The position numbers and the translations under genes are program-made. From Kaistia dalseonensis (GTDB taxonomy: Bacteria > Pseudomonadota > Alphaproteobacteria > Rhizobiales > Kaistiaceae), in NCBI RefSeq assembly GCF_030814715.1, contig NZ_JAUSVO010000008.1, forward strand, positions 62,001 to 126,000: a stretch of 64,000 nt of DNA. The letters are read 5' to 3'. Positions within the stretch are counted from its first letter, which is position 1. Each line of letters opens with the position of its first letter. A model generated the notes under the pieces. The model saw only the letters and a list, made by a program, of their open reading frames with translations. It was not told where the DNA came from and searched no databases. Below, in pieces: positions 16,765 through 24,323 of the stretch.

Positions 16765-18045
16765 TCAGGCGGCGATGAACTCGTTCCACTTCTGGACCAT
16801 GTAGGCGTTCTCCTTCATGGTCGAGTTCCAGCAGGCGACGGCGCCCATGCGGGTGTCGTAGGAGCCGCCGTCGCGGACCGTGCCGGCCTTCTCGAGCAGG
16901 CCGCCGTCCGGACCATGAATGTCCTTCTCGGCCGGCTTGCCTTCCATCCAGAACGCCCACTCATAGGGCTCCATATTCTCCTTGGCCGTCTCCAGCACCG
17001 CCGCGTAATAGCCCTGGCGGTTCAGATAGGCGCCGGCCCAGCCGTCGAGGAACCAGTTGATGAATTCGTAGGCGGCGTCGAGCTTCTTGCCCTTCAGCGT
17101 CTTGGGCAGGCCGAAGCCCGAGGCCCAGGCGCGATAGCCTTCCTTCAGCGGCTGGAAGGTGCAGGGGATGCCCTTGAGGCGGACGGCCGTCACGGCCGGC
17201 GACCACATGGACTGGATGACGGTCTCGCCCGAGGCCATCAGGTTGACGCTCTCGTTGAAGTCGGTCCAGAAGGCGCGGAACTGGCCGGCCTTCTTGGCTT
17301 CGATCAGGGTGGCGATCGTCTTGTCGATCTCCTCCTTGGTCATGTTGCCCTTGTCGCCATACTTCACGAGGCCCATGGCTTCGTTGACCATCGCGGCGTC
17401 CATGATGCCGATCGACGGGATGTTCAGGATGGCGGCCTTGCCCTTGAACTCAGGATTGAGCAGCTCGGCCCAGCTCTCGATCGGGCGCTTGATCAGGTCG
17501 GGGCGAATGCCGAGCGTATCGGCATTGTAGGTCGTCGGGATCAGGGTGATCCACTCGGTCTGCTCCTTGGCGAACTCCTTGCCGCGCTGCTTCTCGAGAT
17601 AGAACACCTTGTGCGGCGCCGTGCCCTGGTCGCCGATCTTCTTGCCGTTGATCTCGCCCTTGGTCATGACGGTGGCGAGCTTGTCGACGAGCTTCACCTT
17701 CTTGGCGTCGATGCCCATCAGGTTGCCCGACGGGATCAGGTTGGGAAGGCTCGCATATTCGCTGTCGACGAGGTCGAACGAGTCGGGCTGGGTGATGATG
17801 CGCTTGGTGACGTCGTCGGTGGTGACGGTCACATATTCGACGTTGATGCCGGTGACTTCCTTCGCCTTGGCGGCGATGGCGGGCGACTGGTTGGTCGCCG
17901 TCGAGAGATAGCGCAGCGTGATCGGCTCGTCCGCATGGACCGCCGGGAAGCCGGTCACGGCCGTGGTGCCGATGAAGCCGGCGGTGATGGCCGACCCCTT
18001 CAGCAGGGTGCGGCGGGAAATACCGCCGGTCGTGGTCTTGGTCAT
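16765..18045 (-). CDS. ABC transporter substrate-binding protein, spermidine/putrescine (PotD) type
   Basis: A 426-residue periplasmic binding protein. The N-terminus is Tat-like, with GGISRRTLLKGSAITAG followed by a hydrophobic stretch and an AVHADEP cleavage region near residue 38. The mature part begins LRYLSTATNQSPAIAAKAKE and contains the SPAVTAVRLKG and LDAAYEFINWFLDGW stretches seen in PotD-like proteins. The ATG at 18045 has AGAGGAGAG upstream; earlier in-frame starts lie inside the ATPase gene region. Its substrate may be a hydantoin or allantoin-like compound, given the racemase in the same operon; a polyamine is the default alternative. Confidence 0.85.
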   Translation of the reverse strand: MTKTTTGGISRRTLLKGSAITAGFIGTTAVTGFPAVHADEPITLRYLSTATNQSPAIAAKAKEVTGINVEYVTVTTDDVTKRIITQPDSFDLVDSEYASLPNLIPSGNLMGIDAKKVKLVDKLATVMTKGEINGKKIGDQGTAPHKVFYLEKQRGKEFAKEQTEWITLIPTTYNADTLGIRPDLIKRPIESWAELLNPEFKGKAAILNIPSIGIMDAAMVNEAMGLVKYGDKGNMTKEEIDKTIATLIEAKKAGQFRAFWTDFNESVNLMASGETVIQSMWSPAVTAVRLKGIPCTFQPLKEGYRAWASGFGLPKTLKGKKLDAAYEFINWFLDGWAGAYLNRQGYYAAVLETAKENMEPYEWAFWMEGKPAEKDIHGPDGGLLEKAGTVRDGGSYDTRMGAVACWNSTMKENAYMVQKWNEFIAA

Positions 18046-18088
18046 GGCTGAACTCTCCTCTGGTGGCATTATCGGAAGGTGACTGGAT

Positions 18089-19072
18089 TCAGGCGGCCAG
18101 TTCGTGGATGTCCGCTGGGTCCCATGAGACGCTGACGGTCTCGCCGGTCTCGAACGGCCGGGCATAGAAGGTGCGCTCGGGCACGATCGCCATCATGTCC
18201 AGCCCGCTCTCGGTGGCGAGGCTGACATAGACGGCGGTGCCCTGATATTCGACGTCGCGGACGGTCGCCGGCGTGCCGGCGGTTCCGCCCGGGCCAACCG
18301 AAAGCCGGTCGGAGCGGACGGAGATCTTGCGCCCGTCGATCGGCATCACATTGTGGCCGCCGATGAAGCGGGCGACGAATTCGGTCGCCGGCGCGTTGAA
18401 GATGTCGCGCGGATTGCCCTGCTGCTCGATCTTGCCGTTGTTCATGATGATGATCAGGTCGGCGAGCGCCATCGCTTCTTCCTGACTGTGCGTCACATGG
18501 ATGAAGGAGATGCCGAGTTCGCGCTGGAAGCGCTTCAATTCGGCGCGCACGCGGATCTTCAGGAACGGATCGAGCGCGGAAAGTGGCTCGTCGAGGAGCA
18601 GGATCTGTGGATCGGTGACGAGCGCGCGGGCGAGGGCCACGCGCTGCTGCTGGCCGCCGGAAAGCTGGCTCGGCAGGCGCTCGGCATAGCGCTCCATGTC
18701 GACCGTCTTCAGCGTCTCGGTCGCCTTGATCGAACGCTCGACCTTGTTGACGCCCTTCATCTTGAGCGAGAAGGCGACATTGTCGCGAACCGAGAGATGG
18801 GGAAACAGCGCATAGGACTGGAACATCATCGCCGTGCCGCGCTTGGCCGGCGGCAGGTCGTTCACGACGTCATTGCCCAGCACGATGTCGCCATCCGAGA
18901 CGCTCTCATGGCCTGCGATCATGCGCAGCGTCGAGGATTTGCCGCAGCCCGATGGGCCGAGCAGGCAGCAATAGGTTCCCGCCTTGATCTTCAGGTCGAT
19001 CGCATCGACCGCGGTCGTGTCGCCGTAGCGCTTGGTGACGGAAGCCAGTTCCAGATCGGCTGCTCGTGCCAT
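18089..19072 (-). CDS. ABC transporter ATP-binding protein, PotA type
   Basis: A 327-residue ATPase with Walker [10 protein letters not shown] near residue 37, signature LSGGQQQR, Walker B ILLLDEPLSALD and a C-terminal TOBE-type domain (about 245-325, RKISVRSDRLSVGPGG), as in polyamine and related importers. It is the first gene of the racemase operon and is divergent from the GntR regulator; the 281-base gap between them carries a TTGTATACGA operator candidate. Confidence 0.93.
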   Translation of the reverse strand: MARAADLELASVTKRYGDTTAVDAIDLKIKAGTYCCLLGPSGCGKSSTLRMIAGHESVSDGDIVLGNDVVNDLPPAKRGTAMMFQSYALFPHLSVRDNVAFSLKMKGVNKVERSIKATETLKTVDMERYAERLPSQLSGGQQQRVALARALVTDPQILLLDEPLSALDPFLKIRVRAELKRFQRELGISFIHVTHSQEEAMALADLIIIMNNGKIEQQGNPRDIFNAPATEFVARFIGGHNVMPIDGRKISVRSDRLSVGPGGTAGTPATVRDVEYQGTAVYVSLATESGLDMMAIVPERTFYARPFETGETVSVSWDPADIHELAA

Positions 19073-19259
19073 CGTCGTCTCCGTGTGGACCAGAACGATG
19101 ATCGCAATTCATGTGCCAACAGGAGCTGCAGCAGGGGAGGGCAAGTTAACGGTTTGAAATAATTGATGAAAGATCGCTATGCCACTTTTCGGGTCATGGA
19201 GGGGCTGCCAATTTCGGATGCACAAAGTTTAATCGCGCGAGCACAATGTCTGCATATTT

Positions 19260-19269
19260 TTGTATACGA
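19260..19269. promoter_or_regulatory. Candidate GntR/FCD operator
   Basis: TTGTATACGA is a near-palindrome of the type bound by FCD-domain GntR regulators. It lies 84 bases upstream of the GntR gene and 188 bases upstream of the divergent potA-like gene. It was matched by eye only. Confidence 0.35.
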
Positions 19270-19353
19270 TCCTGGTCTTGCTTCGTTTGGGCCGTGGGCT
19301 AGTCTGGGCTTCGGTGGTTCGCGCCGCCGGCATTTTCCGGCCGCGTCCGCCCC

Positions 19354-20112
19354 GTGGATATTGCGAGAATGCCAGGACCAGCCCGCGCGGCCGCCGATGC
19401 CGCGCCTTCCGTCATCAGCAGTCGCACGCCGCTTCGCAGCGCGCGCGCCACGACGATTTATCGCGAGCTGCTGGCGGCGATCGTCGATCATCGTCTCGCG
19501 CCCGGGACGCGCCTGCCCGAGGACGAGGTCGGCGCGGTCTATGGTGCGAGCCGGACGATCGTGCGCTCGGCGCTCGAGGCGCTGTCGCATGAGGGTGTCG
19601 TCAATATCGAGCCGAACCGCGGCGCGATGGTGGCTCATCCGACCGTCGCCGAGGCGCGCTCGATCTTCGAGGCGCGGCAGCTGATCGAGCCGCGCGTCGC
19701 CGCGACGGCGGCGCTGCGCGCGAGCGCGGCCGATGTTGCCATGCTGCGGCAGCAGGTCGACGAGGAGCATGCCGCGCTCCATTCGGGCGACCATCGCCGC
19801 GCGATCGTTCTCTCCGGCGACTTTCACAATTCGATCGCCGCGATTGCCGGACAGCCGATCTTCGCCGGCTTCGTACGTGAGCTCGTGGTCCGCTCGGCGC
19901 TGATCCTGTCGCTCTATTGGCGCCGCCGCGAGGCGACCTGCGCGACGCCGGCCCATGGCGCCCTGATCGCCGCGCTCGCCGCCGGCAATGCGACGGAGGC
20001 GTCCACTCTGATGGCCGAGCACATCGCCGATCTGGTCGATGGCCTCGACCTGACGGAACGAAGCGCCGCGCCGGTCTCGCTCGCCGACATACTGAGCCTG
20101 CGCGAGAAATAG
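19354..20112 (+). CDS. GntR family transcriptional regulator, FCD subfamily
   Basis: A 252-residue regulator. The winged helix spans about residues 33-100 (TIYRELLAAIVDHRLAPGTR; SRTIVRSALEALSHEGVV), and the all-helical FCD ligand domain about 105-230, with metal-site type residues (DFHNSIAAIAG; AHGALIAALAAGN; MAEHIADL). It is divergent from the hydantoin racemase/importer operon and probably controls it. The start may be the ATG at 19354 or the one at 19369; the extension is short and poorly conserved in this family. FCD regulators usually respond to organic acids or related metabolites. Confidence 0.88.
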   Translation: MDIARMPGPARAAADAAPSVISSRTPLRSARATTIYRELLAAIVDHRLAPGTRLPEDEVGAVYGASRTIVRSALEALSHEGVVNIEPNRGAMVAHPTVAEARSIFEARQLIEPRVAATAALRASAADVAMLRQQVDEEHAALHSGDHRRAIVLSGDFHNSIAAIAGQPIFAGFVRELVVRSALILSLYWRRREATCATPAHGALIAALAAGNATEASTLMAEHIADLVDGLDLTERSAAPVSLADILSLREK

Positions 20113-20216
20113 CGCTGCGCCACAGGGAGGGCTTGCCGCGGAGCCGCCCTTCGCGATAGAAAGCGTCGTTCCGACACCGACTGTGTCGAGAGCCGTAAGC
20201 GTTACCGTGAACCAAC

Positions 20217-20268
20217 GCGCTCACAAGACCCACCATAAGCCGTGGGTCCCGCCTCTTGAGGCGAGCGC
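20217..20268 (+). ncRNA. Structured leader RNA (three-way junction) upstream of the DUF2798 gene
   Basis: The sequence folds by eye into an outer stem GCGCT(C)/(G)AGCGC (20217-20222 with 20263-20268), an inner hairpin GACCCAC/GTGGGTC (20227-20233 with 20242-20248, loop CATAAGCC) and a second hairpin CGCCT-CTTG-AGGCG (20250-20263). A further hairpin, GACAC-CGACT-GTGTC, lies just upstream (20173-20187). The start codon is 24 bases downstream. I cannot match it to a riboswitch class that I know well; it could be a cis-regulatory element or a transcript-stability structure. Confidence 0.45.
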
Positions 20269-20292
20269 ACGGCCTGTTTCACGGAAACTATC

Positions 20293-20559
20293 ATGACGTC
20301 ATCTTCGTCCAATCGTTCGTTCGGCAAGCTGCCCGCGCGCTATCATGCGGTCGCTTTCCCGTTCATTCTCTCCATCTTCATGTGCGGCATGGTTTCGGCT
20401 GTGTCGACCCTGAGGGGATTCGGTCTCACACCGGATTTCCTCAGTCGTTGGGGCTCGGCCTGGCTACTGTCCTGGTTCATCGCCTTTCCCGTGCTGCTCA
20501 TGATCCTGCCTCTGGTGCGTTGTCTGGTTGCCGCCATCGTCGCTGCGCCGGCGCGTTGA
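20293..20559 (+). CDS. DUF2798 small membrane protein
   Basis: An 88-residue protein with two membrane helices (about 20-43, FPFILSIFMCGMVSAVSTLRG, and 55-82) and the conserved PARYHA..FP entry and W.LSW..AFP segment of the DUF2798 family. Function unknown. No strong ribosome site precedes the ATG; a compact structured RNA sits immediately upstream and may control translation. The gene stands alone between the GntR regulator and preT and is followed by its own hairpin. Confidence 0.8.
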   Translation: MTSSSSNRSFGKLPARYHAVAFPFILSIFMCGMVSAVSTLRGFGLTPDFLSRWGSAWLLSWFIAFPVLLMILPLVRCLVAAIVAAPAR

Positions 20560-20566
20560 AGCGCGC

Positions 20567-20592
20567 GGGCGGCCGTACCTGATTGGCCGCCC
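20567..20592 (+). terminator. Hairpin after the DUF2798 gene
   Basis: GGGCGGCC (20567-20574) pairs with GGCCGCCC (20585-20592), 8 bases past the stop codon, followed by TGCATTTC. The poor T-tract makes it a weak terminator. Confidence 0.5.
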
Positions 20593-20676
20593 TGCATTTC
20601 CGCGCTGCATGCTCCCGATTTGTGCAAGAGTAGATTGGAATTGCTCAAAGGACCGTCTTGACGCTCGTTCAAGAAT

Positions 20677-20692
20677 TTGTCCAAATGATCAA
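20677..20692. promoter_or_regulatory. RutR-like operator upstream of preTA
   Basis: TTGTCCAAATGATCAA matches 12 of the 14 defined positions of the E. coli RutR palindrome TTGACCA-N2-TGGTCAA. It lies 152 bases upstream of preT, just downstream of a TTGACG hexamer (20658-20663), so bound RutR would block initiation. A RutR homologue is encoded at 28795-29445. Confidence 0.65.
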
Positions 20693-20844
20693 GAGTTTTC
20701 CGACGGCGCGCCGAAAGCCTGAAAAACCAGAGGGCGGCGTGCCACGGAAACGGGGGCCGTGTCCGACGCCGCGTCTCTTGCGGGCGCATGGGCATGGTCT
20801 CGTCATCGACCCAGGGCCGTTTCGGCCGCGAGGGAGGAGAGAGC

Positions 20845-22197
20845 ATGCCGTCGAGCGCTCCCGATATTGCCGCAGGTCGCCTGTCGCCTGCCGAATATGC
20901 CGCCAATTTCAACGACATCCATCCGCCGCTCGACCAGCACCAGGCCTTGGTCGAGGCGGATCGCTGCTATTTCTGCTATGATGCGCCCTGCGTGAAGGCG
21001 TGCCCGACATCGATCGACATCCCGCTCTTCATCCGCCAGATCCTGACGCATAATCCGATCGGCTCCGCCGAGACGATCTTCGAGCAGAACATTCTGGGTG
21101 GCATGTGCGCCCGCGTCTGCCCGACCGAGACGCTCTGCGAAGAAGCCTGCGTGCGCGAGGAAGCCGAGGGCAAGCCGGTGAAGATCGGCCTGCTGCAGCG
21201 CTACGCCACCGATACGCTGATGGAAGAAGAGGGCGAGCAGCCCTTCGAGCGCGCGCCCTCGACCGGCAAGCGCGTCGCGGTCATTGGCGGCGGCCCGGCC
21301 GGCCTCTCCGCCGCCCACCGCCTCGCCCGCCATGGCCATGACGTGGTCATTTACGATGCGCGCGAGAAGGCGGGCGGGCTCAACGAATACGGCATCGCCG
21401 CCTATAAGGCGCCCGACAATTTCGCGCAGGCCGAGGTGGATTTCGTGCTTTCGATCGGCGGCATCACCGTCGAGCATGGCAAGGCGCTTGGCCGCGACAT
21501 CACGCTCGGAGAGCTGAAGCAGTCCTATGACGCCGTCTTCCTCGGCATGGGCCTTGCCGGCGTCAATGCGCTCGGCCTCGCGGAGGAAGCGCTGCCCGGT
21601 GTCGCGGATGCGGTCGACTACATCGCAGAGCTGCGCCAGGCGAAGGATCTCGGCAGTCTTCCCGTAGCCGGCAAAATTGTCGTCGTCGGCGGCGGCATGA
21701 CGGCGATCGACGTCGCCGTGCAGTCGAAGCGGCTCGGCGCCGACGAGGTGACGATCGTCTATCGTCGCGGCCAGGACAAGATGGGCGCCTCGCTCTACGA
21801 GCAGGAACTGGCAGCCACCAGCGGCGTCGTCATCCGCCACCATGCCAAGCCCGCCGCCCTCAAGGTCGAGGATGGCCGCGTCATCGGCATGACCTTCGAG
21901 AAGACCGCCGACCAGGATGGCCGGCTCGTCGGGACGGGCGAGACCTTCGATCTGTCCGCCGACATGGTCTTCAAGGCGATCGGCCAGACCTTCGTGCCGG
22001 GGGCGCTCAACGGCGCGGCCGATGCGATCGCGCTCGATCGTGGTAAGATCAAGGTCGACGAGGAGCGGCGGACATCGATCTCCGGCGTCTGGGCGGGCGG
22101 CGATTGCGCCGCCACCGGCGAGGATCTGACGGTCGCCGCCGTCGCCGACGGCCGCATTGCGGCCGAGTCCATTCATCGCGCGCTCACCGCAGCCTGA
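20845..22197 (+). CDS. preT: NAD-dependent dihydropyrimidine dehydrogenase, subunit PreT
   Basis: A 450-residue flavoprotein. The N-terminal part (about 35-110) carries cysteines for iron-sulfur clusters (CYFCYDAPCVKACPT; CARVCPTETLCEEAC); residues about 140-440 hold an FAD site VAVIGGGPAGLSAAH and an NAD site IVVVGGGMTAIDVAV, then a C-terminal GGDCAATGEDLTV flavin motif. With PreA it reduces uracil and thymine to the 5,6-dihydro forms using NAD(P)H. The ATG at 20845 has an AGGGAGGAG site; the longer in-frame start at 20788 lacks one. preA follows after 14 bases, and a RutR-like operator lies upstream. Confidence 0.94.
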   Translation: MPSSAPDIAAGRLSPAEYAANFNDIHPPLDQHQALVEADRCYFCYDAPCVKACPTSIDIPLFIRQILTHNPIGSAETIFEQNILGGMCARVCPTETLCEEACVREEAEGKPVKIGLLQRYATDTLMEEEGEQPFERAPSTGKRVAVIGGGPAGLSAAHRLARHGHDVVIYDAREKAGGLNEYGIAAYKAPDNFAQAEVDFVLSIGGITVEHGKALGRDITLGELKQSYDAVFLGMGLAGVNALGLAEEALPGVADAVDYIAELRQAKDLGSLPVAGKIVVVGGGMTAIDVAVQSKRLGADEVTIVYRRGQDKMGASLYEQELAATSGVVIRHHAKPAALKVEDGRVIGMTFEKTADQDGRLVGTGETFDLSADMVFKAIGQTFVPGALNGAADAIALDRGKIKVDEERRTSISGVWAGGDCAATGEDLTVAAVADGRIAAESIHRALTAA

Positions 22198-22211
22198 GGA
22201 AGGACGTTCCC

Positions 22212-23537
22212 ATGGCCAATCTCGCGTCCAATTTCATCGGTATCAAATCGCCCAACCCGTTCTGGCTCGCTTCGGCGCCGCCGACGGACAAGGCCTATAA
22301 TGTCGTCCGCGCTTTCAAGGATGGCTGGGGCGGCGTCGTCTGGAAGACGCTCGGCACCGATCCGCCCGTCGTCAACGTTTCGGGCCCGCGCTATGGCGCG
22401 ATCCATTCGAATGACCGGCGCCTGATCGGCCTGAACAATATCGAGCTGATCACCGATCGTCCGCTGGACATCAACCTCCAGGAAATCAAGCAGGTGAAGC
22501 GCGACTGGCCTGATCGGGCGCTGGTCGTCTCGCTGATGGTCCCCTGCGAGGAGCACTACTGGAAGGACATCCTCGCCAAGGTCGAGGAAACCGAGGCCGA
22601 TGGCGTCGAGCTCAATTTCGGCTGTCCGCACGGCATGAGCGAGCGCGGCATGGGCGCTGCCGTCGGCCAGGTGCCGGAATATGTCGAGATGGTCACGCGC
22701 TGGTGCAAGCAGCATTCGCGCATGCCCGTCATCGTCAAGCTGACGCCGAACATCTCCGATGTCCGCCAGCCGGCCCGCGCCGCGATGCGCGGCGGCGCCG
22801 ATGCCGTATCGCTGATCAACACGATCAATTCGATCATCGGCGTCGACATCGACAATTTCGCCCCGATCCCCACCGTCGACGGCAAGGGCAGCCATGGCGG
22901 CTATTGCGGCCCGGCGGTCAAGCCGATCGCGCTCAACATGGTGGCGGAAATCGCCCGCGACCGCGAAACGCACGGCCTGCCGATCTCCGGCATTGGCGGC
23001 ATCACCACCTGGCGCGACGCGGTCGAGTACATGGCTCTCGGCGCCGGCAATGTGCAGGTCTGCACGGCGGCCATGACCTATGGCTTCCGCATCGTGCAGG
23101 ACATGATCACTGGCCTTTCCGAATATATGGACAAGCACGGCTTCTCGTCCGTCGACGAGATCGTCGGCCGTGCGGTCGGCAATGTCACGGACTGGCAGTA
23201 TCTGAACCTGAACTATGTCGCCAAGGCCAAGATAGACCAGGATCTCTGCATCAAGTGCGGCCGCTGCCACATCGCCTGCGAGGACACCTCGCACCAGGCG
23301 ATCACGTCGATGCTCGACGGCAAGCGCCATTTCGAGGTCATCGACGCGGAATGCGTCGGCTGCAATCTCTGCGTCAATGTCTGCCCGATCGAGAACTGCA
23401 TCACGATGGAGCCGATGACCTCGGGCACCGATCCGCGCACCGGCTTCCCGATCTCGAACGAATACGCCAACTGGACGACCCATCCCAATAATCCGATGGC
23501 AAAGCCCGTGGCTGTCGTGGCGGAGCCGGCGGAGTAG
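22212..23537 (+). CDS. preA: NAD-dependent dihydropyrimidine dehydrogenase, subunit PreA
   Basis: A 441-residue protein with a dihydroorotate-dehydrogenase-like FMN barrel (about 1-330; PNPFWLASAPPTDK start; ELNFGCPHGMSERGMGA; GIGGITTWRDAVEY) and two C-terminal ferredoxin motifs, CIKCGRCHIACED and CVGCNLCVNVCPIENC. It carries the pyrimidine-reducing site, while PreT supplies electrons from NAD(P)H. The ATG at 22212 follows a GAGGAAGGA site; the longer frame from 22104 runs through preT. Its stop codon is directly followed by a run of nine Gs, the left edge of an anomalous region. Confidence 0.95.
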   Translation: MANLASNFIGIKSPNPFWLASAPPTDKAYNVVRAFKDGWGGVVWKTLGTDPPVVNVSGPRYGAIHSNDRRLIGLNNIELITDRPLDINLQEIKQVKRDWPDRALVVSLMVPCEEHYWKDILAKVEETEADGVELNFGCPHGMSERGMGAAVGQVPEYVEMVTRWCKQHSRMPVIVKLTPNISDVRQPARAAMRGGADAVSLINTINSIIGVDIDNFAPIPTVDGKGSHGGYCGPAVKPIALNMVAEIARDRETHGLPISGIGGITTWRDAVEYMALGAGNVQVCTAAMTYGFRIVQDMITGLSEYMDKHGFSSVDEIVGRAVGNVTDWQYLNLNYVAKAKIDQDLCIKCGRCHIACEDTSHQAITSMLDGKRHFEVIDAECVGCNLCVNVCPIENCITMEPMTSGTDPRTGFPISNEYANWTTHPNNPMAKPVAVVAEPAE

Positions 23538-23807
23538 GGGGGGGGCGCCCGCGCCGCTTGTCCTCAACACTCCCCCCAAGGAAGGTAGAAAAAAACGCGT
23601 GTGCGTTTCGGGGGGGCAGGTAATTACGCCTGACTTAGTTGTATCCTGAGACGCAGGACCCCCCCCCTCTTCAAAACCACGATGAGGTTTTGGCCGGCCC
23701 TCAAGATGATTAGCGCGGGCGATTTGGGTCATAATGTGAGAGGCTCTGTGTGCTAGACTTGACCGTCATTTGCGCTGTAAGCGGTCTATAGATGGCAGCT
23801 CGCCGCA
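23538..23807. other. Non-coding junction between preA and the DUF262/HEPN insert, with homopolymer runs
   Basis: No gene is visible. The stretch contains G9 (23537-23545), a run of seven A (23589-23595), G7 (23610-23616) and C9 (23659-23667), which is very unusual for this window, then becomes mixed in composition. No transposase remnant, tRNA end or clear terminal repeat was found. It marks the change from about 65% GC to the AT-richer insert. Confidence 0.6.
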
Positions 23808-24323
23808 TCACCTTCCGTTGAAGGCTTCATCGAAGGAGTATAATACACGCTTAGCTAGGCGATGCGTAACTATAGCTTCTTCTATTGTCGTATTTCTGGC
23901 CCAGGCATGAGCAAATGCGTGTCGCCAATTCAATATTTGCGTATAATTGGACTCAATATTTTTACCAATCTTTTTATCAATATTCTTTCTTCGCTTAGAA
24001 ATCAATGACTTGAACCTGATATTCACGTCAGAATCAAAAGTCTCAGTGTATTTATATAAGTCCGGTATGGAAATTCTACTGTTCAGTTTCTTGAAATTAT
24101 TGAAGGTGAAATTTCCGAATGCGGCGTGATGTTTATTTGCGTAGTTGAATAGCGTCTCCTTAACGCAGGTTTCGTAGGAAGCCGCTATTGAAACAACCAA
24201 GAGGCCGGCCAGATCGGCGCGAAGCTGCCCCGCGTCGATTCGATCGACGGGTACATGTTGTCGAATCTCGCTGACCAACTGCTCGATACGATTGAAGTGT
24301 CTGTCCAAATCGGCTCTAGGCAT
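23808..24323 (-). CDS. HEPN-fold protein (RiboL-PSP-HEPN / MAE_28990 type), probable ribonuclease
   Basis: A 171-residue, mostly helical, basic protein. The hallmark HEPN motif RX4H is present as Arg134-HAFA-His139 within LNWRHAFAHAW, and the N-terminal helix pattern (IEQLVSEIRQ; LLVVSIAASYETCVKETLF) matches the MAE_28990/MAE_18760-like family. HEPN proteins with this motif are usually RNases used as toxins or defence effectors. Its ATG overlaps the end of the DUF262 gene by 8 bases, so the two are co-translated. The base composition is markedly AT-rich compared with neighbours (one 60-base sample, 24001-24060, counts 32% GC), pointing to recent transfer. RNase activity is inferred. Confidence 0.75.
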   Translation of the reverse strand: MPRADLDRHFNRIEQLVSEIRQHVPVDRIDAGQLRADLAGLLVVSIAASYETCVKETLFNYANKHHAAFGNFTFNNFKKLNSRISIPDLYKYTETFDSDVNIRFKSLISKRRKNIDKKIGKNIESNYTQILNWRHAFAHAWARNTTIEEAIVTHRLAKRVLYSFDEAFNGR

